Source of the DNA: Undaria pinnatifida
Taxonomy: Eukaryota > Sar > Phaeophyceae > Laminariales > Alariaceae
Assembly (NCBI GenBank): GCA_012845835.1
Contig: JABAKD010000015.1
Location: forward strand, 2,900,609-2,964,608
Direction: 5' to 3'
DNA length: 64,000 nt
Positions 34,266 to 46,439 of the stretch are shown here, one piece after another. The position numbers and the translations under genes were made by a program. Every line of letters begins with the position of its first letter. Position 1 is the stretch's first letter. The notes under the pieces were generated by a model. That model did no database searches and was not told the origin of the DNA. It was given only the letters and a program-made list of their open reading frames with translations.

Positions 34266-35117
34266 GACGAAGATCCCAATATACGCCTCAAGAACCAGCG
34301 GAAACCCATAGCTTCAGGCTGCCTGCTGAGAGGACGCAAAGAACACATCAACTGATGGACTGATGATGGTGATCGACTTGGTTGCTTGCCGTCGTCTTTA
34401 GTACTCTTGTCAATCTATAGCTATCAATCTACTTTTTTTCCAATATACGCTGGGTTGAGTATGTGTGACATGGAATGAGTGCTATCCATTCCAATTCATG
34501 CTTATGCATACGCTACGTCACCCATGATCATGGAGTATATGGGCGTTGCAAAGTTAAAGATTTGTGCTACATTCTACACATCCTCCATGTTGAAAATCGG
34601 TACATATTTGGGCGTTGAACTCGAATTTTAGTGCCGTTTTCCCCACAAAAGTGCCTCTGTCATATGAGCCAAAATCACTCATTTTTTATGCTCTAGTGAA
34701 GCCAAAGCGCGCCAGTACCCAGCCCTACCGAAAACCCAAATGAAATCAAAATTCGTTCCGGAAATACTATGATACAAGTTACGAATAAGGCGCACAATTG
34801 GAATTATGTGCACTACTCCTACGTATGTATACGGAATACCGTACGTATACATCTCTTCTAGATGGATATGGATATCGTACGTATGTATACGGATAGACTC
34901 GTATTATTCAAACGACGAACAACCGGTACAGGAGTACGACAGAGTAGTATAATGTCTGGGTTTGGCCATCATCGTATTGAAAGTTGTGGGCCTTCTAATG
35001 GCCGCCCTGACTTCTTCGCCATGTTGCGTTCTCTCCCAGGTGCCATTGATGATGGACGACGTGATACCCTCTGTTAGCCCAATCAATGCCATCCTTAGCC
35101 AGTTCCTAGGGTCTGCT
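34266..35117. other. Unassigned spacer
   Basis: Contains several TACGTATGTATAC-like palindromic words (34820-34900). No gene is seen. Confidence 0.4.
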
Positions 35118-35320
35118 AGTATGACATTTTTCTTTCTTTTCTTTTCTATTTCTTTTTCTTTTTTTCTCTTCTTCTTTCCTTGCTTTCTTGTCTTGTCTTT
35201 TCTTGCTTTTCTTGTCTTTTTCTTCTCTTTGCTTGCCTTTTTCGTCTTGTTTCGTTTGTCTTCTCTTTTCTTTCCTTTCCTTTATCTTCTTTTCTTTTCT
35301 TTGTTTCTTTCTCTCCAATT
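35118..35320 (+). repeat. Polypyrimidine (TTCTTTTC) tract
   Basis: About 200 bp nearly free of A and with few G. The frames on both strands (Phe/Leu-rich, or Lys/Glu-rich on the minus strand) are compositional. Confidence 0.85.
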
Positions 35321-35684
35321 GACTTATGCCTGTCGTACGTATGCGTAGTGATAGATACTACGTGTAATATATACGTGGTAGTCTTCGTTGGGTGGCAATC
35401 GGAATATTTGGTTTCTCCAGGCGTGAGTAGTGAGACGTATGCACCGGCCTAGACCTGGCACATCGTAGACTGACTCCCGATTTCATTTTTATATGTTTCT
35501 GGTGGAGGCATGAATTGCGTCAGCTGTGATATATGCGTGTACCACCTTGGGTCGTGTGTGTGTTTTCCCTGGGGTATTCCTCAGCTCCAGAGTGACTGGA
35601 GCCTGTCCTGTGACCACGGACTTGATTATGCGAGTTAATGTGAGAACAGCAATGTCACCAGAGGTATGATAACACTCTAGTTTT

Positions 35685-35895
35685 TTTTTTTTTTTTTTGT
35701 TATTCTCCGGCAGATGGGGAAAAATAAAGCTCTAGCTCACCACACTTCCACGTATTTTCATACGCGTCGTGAGTCGATTTAACTCAGTTGCTTTCGCAGC
35801 CCAACGCTAGCTGGCGCACCCTTCGGGTCCCATTGTAGGTATAGCGTAAGCTGTCCCTATCAGTGGTCTTCGTTACAACCCCGGCAGCGCAAGAC
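35685..35895 (-). mobile_element. SINE-like repeat with A-tail on the minus strand
   Basis: On the + strand a T-run leads into CTCCGGCAGATGGGGAAAAA, GCTCACCACACTTCCACGTA, TCGATTTAACTCA, CGCTAGCTGGCG and CCGGCAGCGCAAG. The same order recurs at 37735 and 52912. Read on the minus strand it ends in poly-A, as a SINE or a short LINE tail would. No tRNA-like promoter boxes are recognised. Confidence 0.65.
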
Positions 35896-37204
35896 ACTCT
35901 AGTCTGCTTGCTCTACGTACCATTAATACAGCATCTGACAAGTATCTTCGTATAGCTCTCGTGCTGCTGTAGATCACACAGCTCGAACAAGATACTTTTT
36001 CGTATCAAGTACCTGGTACTGTTTTGACACCACCATAAGGCCGGCGTGCCTGGCAATATATCCTCTGCAGACTGCGTATAACATATTGCTTCTCGGTGTT
36101 GGCGTCTGCAAGCCGGAGACAGACTGCAATAGAGTGTAAAAACCGCAGCCAGCCAAGATAGCCTTCGTCGGTGAGGGTAGCCTTGGCGAGGACAGCCTTG
36201 GTGAGGATGGGCTGCTCTCAAAGCAAACGCAGAGGGCTGATACCGTTCGACGAGGTGAGACCATCGATCAGCGAGGATAGCGACCTTACCTGTTGACGCT
36301 ACGACGTACAATATGATAATACTTCTTCGAAGTATAGTCTAATGATACTCGAGTACGAGTACATAGTAGTAGGGGTCCCTCAATCATAAAGCGGTCTGAG
36401 TAGAAGGCGGTATCCCGATACGAGGCCGTCAAAATCGCTTGGCGCATCTTGGGAACTGCACTCGTAGCCTGAAATGAATAAAACGGCTTGCCCTCAACAA
36501 GGCGGGCACACTGCTCTGGCACACCAACGCCTTACCTACCAGACGACCCCATACCCTCGTAATCGTTTAAATGGTACAATTTCGTCAAGGATTCCTGAAT
36601 CCAGGTTGTTGCACCAAAATAAACGCTTTTATTTCAACACTTCCAACTAAAAATTAAGGACCACTTTTATTTTATTTTAATGATGTAATAGAACTTATAT
36701 TAAAACCCATATATGGTATGATATCAAGTTTCGTGCACATAGCTTGTGCTCGCACACATAACATATATCAAGCGCCTAACATCTACCGTACCCTCTAGGT
36801 ATTATTTTAACACACACAGAGCGTCAGATACGACACGTACAACAGGACCATGTGCCAAACTCACGTACAATACGTACTCTGCACGACCGAACTACATCGC
36901 GGCCAGGACAGCTGTGCTTGTGTTACCAAATGTAGTCGCGGGTCCATGCAAATACTGGTAGGATGAGGAGCTAGCTACCAATAGTGCCGGTACCAATAGC
37001 CCAATATACAGGCATTATCCAGGGCACTGGCGATTACGAATGGGAATAGGGTTAGTCTAAAGAGTGGTATGAGCGATTTTACGGGCACTGCAGGGAATAG
37101 CCGCACAATTCAACCGGCACTATTGGGAGCCCCCCACTGAGCCTTGCTAGGATACCCCACAATTCGAACCTGTGTGGGTTTGCAACTTGAACGCTCCGGC
37201 GGTC
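35896..37204. other. Unassigned spacer
   Basis: Contains an inverted AATAGTGCCGGTACC...CCGGCACTATTGG pair (36979-37125) that may mark a small element. The minus-strand frames at 35913-36311 are not recognised. Confidence 0.4.
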
Positions 37205-37475
37205 ACTCACCTCATGGTCTACCTATATGCCCAGAAGATGTTCACACCTGGGACAAATCATGATCTGTATCGTCTATATCATCTACATCATCTACTACAG
37301 CAGTAGATCCTGTGTTTGCTGCTGTGAGTTTTTGTGCAGCATCTGCATACAGAGTACGGATCTAACCCAGGAAACATGTGCTGGATCATGCCAATGGTAC
37401 GGCTCCCGCCCGGTAACATGAGCTAAACTCTACAGATCTTCCTCTGGAAAGATCTAGATCTTCAATGGGAGTCGG
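37205..37475 (+). repeat. GATC-rich dispersed repeat, copy 2
   Basis: TATCATCTACATCATCTAC, ATGTGCTGGATCATGCC, GTAACATGAGCTAAACTCTA and GGAAAGATCTAGATCTTCAA follow the order of copy 1. Confidence 0.65.
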
Positions 37476-37734
37476 TGATCTTTCCGAGGTGTACAGATTT
37501 TCACACGTCATACATACACAAGGTCGATCTCAAAGCTGATGAAGTGTATTATTTTTATTTTTTTTACTTTTTAAATGTACAAAAGGCTCTCCTTCGGAGA
37601 GTGGGGTGTTCCCCGCGGGGTGACGCGAGGTTGCATGTGGTAGGGAGGCACGGATTGAAACGTAAATTCGTATTTATAAACCAGTATCATACTTAGGGAA
37701 GGTCGAGGTCTCGGGGTGTTCGACGATACCTACT

Positions 37735-37955
37735 ATTTTTTTTACTTTTTTTTTGTGATCCTCCGGCTGATGGGGAAAAATGAAGCTTAATAAGCTCACC
37801 ACACTTCCACGTATTTTCACACACGTCGTGTGTCGATTTAACTAAATTGCACTCGCAATCCAGCGCTAGCTGGCGTGTCCTTCAGTTCGCACTATAGCGA
37901 TAGCGTGAGCTCTCCATATCGGCGGTCCCCGTTACCATCCCGGCAGCGCAAGCTA
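37735..37955 (-). mobile_element. SINE-like repeat, second copy
   Basis: T-run, then CCTCCGGCTGATGGGGAAAA, GCTCACCACACTTCCACGTA, CAGCGCTAGCTGGCG and CCCGGCAGCGCAAG. About 80% like 35685 by eye. Confidence 0.65.
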
Positions 37956-39577
37956 TATATACTTGTATACGGATGCGCGTGAGTATGTCGACCCGGCCTG
38001 ATCGCTGAGGGTCAGGTGCGATGGAGATAGCCACCCGCAACGGTATCGTTCCGGGCAGTGTGGGACTTGCGCAAGCTCACGCACTAACAAAACCCCCGGC
38101 CGTGAGAGAACAGCCTTCCGCCGGACTTGGTCCAGCTGTGGTCCACCCTACCCATTCGGGCGTTGATAACTACTAAAGCTCACAGACCAAGGTAGAGCAA
38201 CCAAGCGACCGGGCGCTGGTATCTTTTCTTTTCTTTTCTGTCTTTTCTAATGTTTTCTTTTTTCCCAATTGACTTGAGTCTGACGTGCGTACGCGTAGTG
38301 ATAGATACCACGTGAAATATCTTTTCTCAAAATATGTACGTGGTAGTCTTTCCTGGATGGTAAGCGGTGTGGTCGGACTTTTTCAGGCGCGAGTAGTGAG
38401 ACGTATGTGCCAGTAGCATGAACCTGGCACGTCTGTGCCAGAGTTCTAGTTGAAGGTAGGTAACCCAACCCCAAGTAAGTGTCGTCTCGTGTCCTAGCAG
38501 CACAACAACAGCAACAATAGCAGCAGCACAGCAGCAGGCAGCATGCTTTAGTATTTTACCGCCCCATACTGCTAGATGCGCTGCCGTGCGCTTGAATTGT
38601 ACCCGCACGTTAGAGGTACGTACGTAGTACATCGGTACAATAGTTACTACGCATGGGAACGCACACGTGCGTACGTGCCTGGTACGTGCGTGTTGCACGG
38701 TGCAAGAATTTGGAAGTTCAAGGTGAATGTAAAAGGCTTTCTAGGAAAAAACGAAAATAGTGGAAAACCAAAAGAAAATTTGACGGTGAAAGAAAAAAGA
38801 ACGTGGCAAAACCTGATGCACCACACGTATTATTGTATAAAATTGTTACAGGAACAAAAAACAGAAATTGAGTGAAAGGCGCAGTCTGAAAAAGCAAGAA
38901 TACCGCTACCCATGCGAAGCCCTTCAAAATTTAACATGTGAGTTATACACAGCGGAAGAGTAGTAACTTCGTGCAGCATCACCAGTGACTTCACATCACT
39001 ATAATAGAGAGCAATCACACAAAAATGCCACAATGAGAGAAAAATCGCCGCCCCTTGTGAGGAGCCCTTGTAACAGGAACAACACGCGTACGTTATCGAG
39101 TTTGCCGTGTTTTGCGATTTAGACGAAAATAGCAGCATCCTCATCAACCACTCCACAGCAGTACACATACGATCACTGAACAATGTTGAGATACGGCCTC
39201 GAAAGGCCTGTAATTATCCGAATTTGAGATCATTTGGATGGGTTTCGTATGATAAGGTTGGCGTTTTATATTCGGGAAAGTTAGGAAATAGATCGGAGGC
39301 ACGCGCCTCCGATCTCAGAAGCTATCCGGGGCTCTGGTGGCATCGAATAAAGCAACGTCTCTACGAAGGAAAATAAAGTGAAAACTCTCCGAGGACCTGC
39401 TCAATTGGCAGACCTGCAGGGGCCACTCTGTGTCCCCACGTATAACTTCACAACAACAAAATTGAAAATGTAAGAACTGTTGCCGGCCCGTTTGCAGAAG
39501 CCCTTGAAAAAAAAGTATTGTCACATGGATCGTCCGCTTTTCGACATAGACCATGTACTTGCGTGTGACTACGCCAC
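37956..39577. other. Unassigned spacer
   Basis: A TTCTTTTC tract at 38222-38262 is followed by a segment (38270-38445) that resembles 35320-35460 (GTACGCGTAGTGATAGATAC, TACGTGGTAGTCTT, GCGAGTAGTGAGACGTATG). The shared unit therefore includes the pyrimidine tract. No gene is seen. Confidence 0.5.
38490..38545 (+). repeat. CAG/CAA microsatellite
   Basis: AGCAGCACAACAACAGCAAC and similar for about 55 bp. Confidence 0.8.
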
Positions 39578-39728
39578 AGCACCACCACCACCACCACCAC
39601 CACCACCACCACCACCACCACCACCACCACCACCACCACCACCACCACCACCGCCACCACCACCACCACCACCACCACAACCACAACCACCACCACTACC
39701 ACCGCCACCACCACCACCACCACCACCA
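39578..39728 (+). repeat. (ACC)n microsatellite, about 150 bp
   Basis: About 50 nearly uninterrupted CAC/ACC triplets. All six frames stay open over it, giving false His-, Pro-, Val- and Trp-rich proteins. Confidence 0.95.
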
Positions 39729-40096
39729 AACTACAGCACCAGCAAGTACAGCACCAGCAAGCAGCAGTTTATTTTCCGTGGTCTCAGGCCCTCGTGGTTG
39801 CCAGCAGCAGAGGACTGGGGGGGGTTATTCAAAGTAGCAAAGCAGCACAGCTGCATATGAGGACTTCTCCGTGTACGTACGTGAAACGCCCGAACCCTCC
39901 CCTGGCCCACGAGGCGAAGCTGGCTGTATGTTTGTTTCAATTCTACGCACTCCGCAGAATCCCCACCATCACCACCACCAAACTGCAACACTAGCACACA
40001 ACAGGTCATTACCCGCGGTCCCGGGCCTTTGCGCCTGTTGCGGTAGCGAGCAACCCCTACGTGCGTGGGGCAAAGCCGGATTTGCGCGGCATAAAA

Positions 40097-40485
40097 TTCG
40101 TTTCTCGTGCAGTGTCCAAAATGCACGGAAATATATATACCGTTTGCTCATCAACATGAATAGCAAACCGTTCCTTATATTTCCGTTTTCGTTTATCATG
40201 CAGTATCCAAAATACGCGGGAACAGAAATATTGTATGCTACAAAAACATCGATATCAAACCGTTCATTATATTTCTAGGCAAAGGAGTGCAGAATGCGAA
40301 TTTCGTCATCATTTCATATCCAAAATGCACGGAAGTACAAAGACCGTGTGCTTATTAACATGAATATCAAACCGTTCATTTTATATCTTAGTTCGTTTCT
40401 CGTGCAGTGTCCAAAATGCACAAAAATATCAAGATCATTCGCTGATTAACATGAATATCAATACGTTCATTATGTTTCTGGAAAA
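40097..40485 (+). repeat. Tandem repeat, four units of 90-112 bp
   Basis: TCCAAAATGCAC or a variant recurs at about 40116, 40207, 40319 and 40409. Each is preceded by a TTCGTTTCTCGTGCAG-like stretch and followed by ACATGAATATCAAACCGTTC. Confidence 0.85.
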
Positions 40486-40515
40486 AGAGGTGCACAATCC
40501 TCGTGCTGGTGCACG

Positions 40516-40701
40516 GTGCTCCACGCTACAACGAGGTCCCCTGCTCCCGCCGCCCTCGCTCGGTCGACACGCGCCAAACCGCGACGAAAATCGGTAGCCC
40601 CGGCCTCTGAGTCCAGGAGACTCGTCCCCTCCTGGGCGTTTGACCTGGGCAAGGCCTTTGGGGCTGTGGTCACGGCGTCTGAGGAGCTTAATCGATTCTA
40701 A
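40516..40701 (+). CDS. Possible C-terminal exon, unknown
   Basis: A GC-rich island in AT-rich DNA. The frame encodes a basic, Pro/Ala-rich stretch (STRAKPRRKSVAPASESRR), then WAFDLGKAFGAVVTASEELN and a stop at 40699. It has no clear start or acceptor. Confidence 0.25.
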   Translation: MLHATTRSPAPAALARSTRAKPRRKSVAPASESRRLVPSWAFDLGKAFGAVVTASEELNRF

Positions 40702-42224
40702 AAATACGATTCGAACTTCCTATATGGGCGGGAATGCAATAGTGTGTGATCTGTTTTATATCGTGATGTGCCCTAACTTATGTAGAAATCAAAGCTGCGT
40801 TTGTTCGCGACAGGCCCCTCCTTGCAACTTGGTCCCCGCCTTAAGCTCGAGCGTGTTGGTACGTCTGCGCGAAGGGTGCACGATAGACAACAGTAGTGCT
40901 GCTGAGCCCAAGAAGGCGAGTTGCTCTTGGTGCCCGAAACCATGCTCGACGCTGCGCATGGTCCCGTGTGCGGGTGCTAGAATGTGGGAGGGTTCGATCC
41001 CTTGATCTCGTGTGAGGTGTTTTTTGTGCGACGTGCTCTAAACTTTTTTTTTCAATGTCTTGGGCCCAAAGTGCGGCGGGGGGGGGGGGGTGCAAAGCGG
41101 CCCCGCGAAACTGACCTCATGCCTTCCGCTTCGAGAGCGCGCCCCCGGCTCCTGAGGGCGCTGGCCGGGGCGAGCGGGGCCGGGGTCGGCGTGGCGAGGC
41201 CGGAGCGAAAACGCGCCGCCGGTCGAAAGAGACAGGATCTTACTATGTCATATATCCAGAGTCTCACACGTCTGTCAGATCAGGTCCCTACTCACGATCT
41301 TGTGCCTTTCGGGGCAGACAGATCCCTGGCCTATATGATGTGCACGCCTTACATATCATGTTGCCGGGAGAGAGCCGGATATGATCTGAACTATCTGGCG
41401 CAAGTTCTTGTGATAGATCTTGGTACTACACAGATCACGCAAAACATATCCAAAGACCAGATATTTTATCTAGATCGTGATCTGTCCGTTGTGTGGATCT
41501 GCACGTCACCACAGGGCGTATCACAGGAGGCAGATATATTTAATTGGTTTCTACTAATTCGAGACATTCACTGTTTCCCGTCGTCGGAGCAGACGATACG
41601 TTCGAGCAGGAAACGCGTATTTGCGCGTGAACAGTCTGGGCCTATGCTATGACAGTATAATAGTGGTTGACGCCACTAGCAAACAAACTACAGCAGTAGA
41701 CTACGGCAGTAGTAGATTCATATCTATATCATCAGTCGATGCATGTGGCTCGAGACGTTGCCCAATCAACACGCGATGTTGGATAGATACCGGGTATAAT
41801 TTACTGTACAGCAGTCGGTAGGTTCCTTGTATAGCAGTGTGTTCATCAGATCAAATGCTCGAGAATTGCACCAAGCACCAGGTATGGGAGTATGCAAACA
41901 AACGGCTGTTCGCAGAGACTCGGGAAGATATATTCGAATAGACTGCGTGTATGTCCTCCCATACATTCGTAGACTACGTGTATGTCCTCCCATACATTTA
42001 TCGTATAACTCCGACGAACCAGGGACGAAAAGGCGACTCCCCGGGACGATACCGCCCGCACGGTGCCCAACAAGGTGTAAAAACCCCAATCCCATTGACT
42101 GACCGCTGATTGGCTGGGGTTTGTGGAGTCAGCGGCACCCGAGGACGATACGGTGACATCCCGGATCCGAAATCCTTCCATGTATCGTTTTTTTCGCTTG
42201 CACATGTGTATCATATCGCTCCTT
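40702..42224. other. GC-rich island and unassigned DNA
   Basis: 41075-41235 is very GC-rich and holds an Arg/Ala frame (ARPRLLRALAGASGAG) with no homology I recognise. 41225-41545 is GATC-rich repeat. A 28-bp unit GTGTATGTCCTCCCATACATT is doubled at 41945-41999. Confidence 0.45.
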
Positions 42225-42606
42225 CAATTCCCAGATGTGGGGTATCGAGTAGAGAAGAACGCCAAGCCAATTCAACAGGCGGCACAATTGCCTTATAATT
42301 TCCGCCAATCGCAAAGCCAACCTACCATTGGAACTCGCTGATGGACCCAACAGTCATCGACCACGACTGACCTATCGTAATATAAGATCAATCAACATAC
42401 TTTTCTCGGTTCGATAATAATTAAAACACCCTTCATTCTCAGATAAGGAGTGTACCTAGTAGAAAAGAACACCATAAACAACTACACAGGCGGCATATCC
42501 ACCATATAATGCCACCAACCACAACGCCAACCTGCCACTGGAGCTCCCTAGCCAACCCAACAGCCATCGAGCTAGAGTAACATATCGCATTAAAAGGGCA
42601 ATCACA
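42225..42606 (+). repeat. Tandem duplication, two units of about 200 bp
   Basis: AGAAGAACGCCAAGCCAATT...GCCAACCTACCATTGGA...CCCAACAGTCATCGA is repeated as AAAAGAACACCATAAACAAC...GCCAACCTGCCACTGGA...CCCAACAGCCATCGA. No gene is recognised. Confidence 0.7.
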
Positions 42607-43611
42607 ACCTTTCTTTCATGATTCGACTCAAAAAATGTTGTGTTCATATGTTTGCCTTAGTACTATTCCATCTTCTGGGAATTCATGAGTGGTGGACAAT
42701 GCAGAAAATGCTGCTTGCACATTGTCGGGTGGCAGAATAATAAAAACGTCCCTTTCGGGGCCCATGTACAGCATGGCGTGTCCCACATGAGCTACTGGCG
42801 TTGGCGTTCTTTCAATAAAATTGCCGTTACCTAATCCAGCGGCCTTCGTTGATTCGTGTGAAGGACGATGCAATCGTCGGTTGCATTCGTGCATTCGTCA
42901 TACTTTCCCTCTCCTATAACCAAGATATAATCAAGTTCCAAATCTCTAACACGAGGTTTCCCTTCCAGATATTTGTTTGGTCATGCCATCTTTAATATCT
43001 TCGCATTTTTTCTTCCTCCTTCTCCCTCCTTAGACGAAACTCAGATTCGGGGTCACTAAGCAGGCTCTTCCCCCCTCTCCCCACTACGGTATGCGCCTTC
43101 CACTTGTATCGCGAGAAGTCTTTATCCCCTTCTTCCCTCGTTGACCCGCATCGAAGTGCGCCCACCCCGCTGTTAGGGCGCTCTCAGCAGTAGAACATTT
43201 AGTCTTTTATTTTCGCATACGTCAACTCATATTTTGACCGAAATCCCAAGGGGTGTCGCAATTGAAAATGGCGAACGCAGGCGTTCCTATGAGCGATCTA
43301 CGAGGTATGACGATACAATAGCTCTTGAAAGCTGACGAAACAATAAGCCAGCCAACGCGCAAGTAAGCGGACAAACAACACCAGCCAACCCAAACAAGTT
43401 TATACTTTAGGTGATAATGGCCCTTAGAGGAAGATTATCGTGCGTGGTGGACTTGTTGGACCTGTGGCCATGTGGGCGAGAACGCTGAGAACGACGACTA
43501 GCTACATCGGCGTGTAACACCAAATGCTAATGTTTGACGCCTTGCAGGATTCGGAAAGAATCAGCCGTTAATGAGACTTCAAAGGGAAACTATATGAGGT
43601 TTTCGCGGGTC
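42607..43611. other. Unassigned spacer
   Basis: No gene or repeat family is recognised. Confidence 0.4.
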
Positions 43612-43930
43612 ATGACCTGTCCCACGGGTCGGGTCAGGAGTCGCCCCAAAATCTCGCGCGGCGAGTCTGGTCGGGTCAGGAGGGGAAATATCACGAATTG
43701 GGTAGGATTGGGTCAGGAACTTTCAAATTCTCACGGGTCGGGTTGGGGTGGGTTGAGTCTAGTCGGGTTGGGTCGGGTCGGGTCGGGTTGGGTCGGGCCG
43801 GATCGGGTCGGGTCGGGTCGGGTCGGGTCGGGTCGGGTCGGGTCGGGTCGGGTCGGGTCGGGTCGGGTCGGGTCGGGTCGGGTCGGGTCGAGTGGGTTCA
43901 CCCTGACCTGACCCGACCCACGAGAAGCGA
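43612..43930 (+). repeat. GGGTC array (core 43738-43892)
   Basis: About 25 near-perfect GGGTC units in the core, edged by degenerate text such as CACGGGTCGGGTCAGGA. Related arrays lie at 47380, 59815 and 62320. The Gly/Arg/Val/Ser frames across it are not genes. Confidence 0.93.
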
Positions 43931-44244
43931 CTTGGCCCGTAAACGCCCTGGAAAATATGATGAAAGACGATGGCCACGGTAGGGGGGGTTGCTCTCATTC
44001 TCACTGCGAAACGAGTTTAAGCCGCTCAACAACGGTCGTGGTAGCCACATTTTGCTGTTGCAGCGTAGAACGAGGTACCACTCACGCGAGGGGATTTCTC
44101 AATCGCTGAAAGAAAGAAAAAATCATGACATTGACCTCCTTTGCCTAAAAAAGTACCTCACAAGGTACCAGATATAGATGAAAGCAATGACTCTTACCTG
44201 CTACATCATCGGCCTAAGCGGTCTGTGAGGGGATGACCGGCGGC

Positions 44245-44480
44245 GGATGCTACCCTCATCCATGGGTCTGTTTGCGGGATACCAAACTTGGTTGGGTAGG
44301 AGTTGGGTGGCAAAGCACAAAATAATAGTATTGAAACCGTGGAACGCCACAATCCAAGGCCAACCAAACCCACGAAAACAAAAACGAAGAATAAGGTCAA
44401 GAAACATGTTTTCTTTTTGCCACTTGCTTTAATTTTGAGCCTACGTTTTCGTGGGGTGGTTGGCTCTTCGGATGGGGTAT
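44245..44480 (+). repeat. Dispersed repeat with GGTTGGGTAGG, copy 1
   Basis: CAAACTTGGTTGGGTAGGAG, ATTGAAACCGTGGAACG and ATCCAAGGCCAACCAAACCC. It is shared with 46770-46985 (same strand) and 45640-45915 (reversed part). Confidence 0.7.
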
Positions 44481-44561
44481 ATGCCCTTCGTCGGTTTCAA
44501 TGCTCTTATTCTGATTGCTTTCCAACCCAGCAGGTTGCTTTGGAAACGGGGAACAGACGCG

Positions 44562-44842
44562 CGCTACGATAGAGGTGCACCGCTATGTTTCTGAGGTCCC
44601 CCACTTTCGGAGCTTAAGCCCTCTCCCAGAAACTGATTCGGAGTAGAGTAAAACTGCTGCTACATACCGGATGAAACCTCCCATGGCCTAGGTGTACAAC
44701 AAGAATCACGAAAAAATCAACAGCTAGTTTTCCGACGATTTCAGGTCAAGGAGCCCCGTCACAATTCACAGACCCGTCACAATTCACAGACCCTGCCAGA
44801 CGAAAACTGCTACCTCTATCGTAGCACGAGTTTTTAACACAA
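44562..44842 (+). mobile_element. M1 inverted-repeat element (MITE-like)
   Basis: Begins CGCGCTACGATAGAGGTGC and ends GCTACCTCTATCGTAGCACG, an inverted pair. The inside has TTTCTGAGG, CATGGCCTAGGTGTACAAC, CGACGATTT and AAGGAGCCCCGTCA. It has no coding capacity. A 20-bp duplicate GTCACAATTCACAGACCC lies near the right end. Confidence 0.8.
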
Positions 44843-44957
44843 TACAAGCTCCTTGGGTTCACCGTGAATGGTTCGTGCCAAGCAACAGAGTCTTAACCGC
44901 CGCTGCGTGGATGCGCGTCATCGCACGTATTCATGTGAAACCCATTGAAAACTGGAC

Positions 44958-45260
44958 ACATGTTACGGTAGAGGTGTCGGTTTTTTAGGAGTCGTTTTTT
45001 TTTCCCTCCTGAGGTTCCTTACTTAAGGAGCTGTGTAACCTGAAAATACCAAAACTGGTGTAGAGTAAACTGAAAACACTATTGTAACACGATGACCAAA
45101 CCTATAGCCTAGGCATAACAAATGCTCGGAAAAAAAATCCTTATATTGAGAAACAAGAATGGGCATTCCGACGATTTTGGGTTGAGGAGCCCCGTCATTC
45201 AGAAAACGTGTTTTCGCCAAAAAGCGGTATACCTTAATACCTCTATCGTAGCCCGCGTCA
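44958..45260 (+). mobile_element. M1 inverted-repeat element
   Basis: Same family and orientation as 44562-44842. It runs from GTTACGGTAGAGGTGTCGG to TACCTCTATCGTAGCCCGCG and shares TGAGGTTCCTTACTTAAGGA, TAGCCTAGGCATAACAA and TTGAGGAGCCCCGTCATTCA inside. Confidence 0.78.
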
Positions 45261-45639
45261 CTACACTCACACTTTCGGAGATATATTACTTGAAATTAGT
45301 GTGGATTCATTTTTGCGGCAACGCAAAGGATTACCGGTAAGCCCCCTTCAGGGCTGCACTAATCTCACACTGGTTTCGGGACAACGTGGTACTGGAAATT
45401 AGAGTTACCTAGATCTGGTGCAGCAGTAACAGGGTCGCCGAACTACTCGGAGTGAGAGTGTACTATATCTGTTTCCGCACGATGTCGTAGCGAATAGGTT
45501 ACGAAACTGCTTGAAACTTAGAATACAATATCTGTTTCTGCAGAGCGCATGAGTAACAAAAACGAGTTTTACCATCCGCTTACCTTAGCCTGTAGAGTCC
45601 CAGCCACAATGTTGGAGACAAAAAATGGGTGTTGCGGTT

Positions 45640-45915
45640 TTCTTCCAAATTATTTTGGGTTGAAGAAAAGCGGAATGATGATATTGAAATCGACAAATGT
45701 CATATATGACCCAAGGCCAGGCGACCAACGGAAAACCCAAGTTCGGAATTGAAAATAAAAATAGCAAGAAAAACATATCTCTAACCTACCGTAATTTTTT
45801 GCTGTCTTTTTTGTGGGTTGGGTTGGCCTTGGCATGTGACGTTGAACGCTTTCAACGCTGTCATTGTTATATTATTTGTTTTCCTACCCAACTCCTACCC
45901 AACCAAAGTTGGTGC
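45640..45915 (-). repeat. Dispersed repeat with GGTTGGGTAGG, copy 2
   Basis: GTGGGTTGGGTTGGCCTTGG, then CTACCCAACTCCTACCCAAC and CAAAGTTGGTGCATCGCAAA: the reverse of copies 1 and 3. Its left part also contains ACCCAAGGCCAGGCGACCAA, so it may be a folded pair of two fragments. Confidence 0.65.
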
Positions 45916-46439
45916 ATCGCAAAGACCATATTACTTGGAATCAGCGTAGGCTCATTTTTTCCCTGAAGGTTTTCTTTGCACCTTGAAAACAGCGTCCAAT
46001 GAAGGTTTTGGAGACGAGTCTCCTGGAAGTTAGCATGGCAGACTTGAAAAATACCCCTCCCGGCATCCCCAAAAACTGGAACCGCGCGTGAATATTGATA
46101 TGCCCGCCCGCACATATATCCGGCCGACCGACTATCCCGCCGATCCAGAGCGGGTTATAACGCCAGGAAGACAGCAAATGCATTAGTAGGAGAGGATAAT
46201 GCCGTTTCGGGAGCCAAATGCGGCACCATCTTCCGTTTTGTTTGATCGTATATATTGTAATGTCTGCTCATTTTTTGGCCCGCTCCCCCTTGTTCATCAA
46301 CCCGACGCGCAGGTGGACGCCAAAGTCTGTGGTGCTTCCGAGTCTGAATGCCGCCACATCCTGGTTGGTGTAAAGCAGGCAATGGGCTTCAAGGGTATTC
46401 TCTATTCTAACAGGTGCGAACGTTACAATTTTTACAAAG

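Noticed and set aside
39448-39860. Long open frames on both strands (poly-His, poly-Pro, poly-Val, poly-Trp)
   Set aside because: They are translations of the ACC microsatellite; all frames are open for the same reason.
43534-44004. Open frames of repeating Gly-Arg-Val-Ser, and the Arg-Pro-Asp frame on the minus strand
   Set aside because: They are produced by the GGGTC array; similar frames at 62365-62634 have the same cause.
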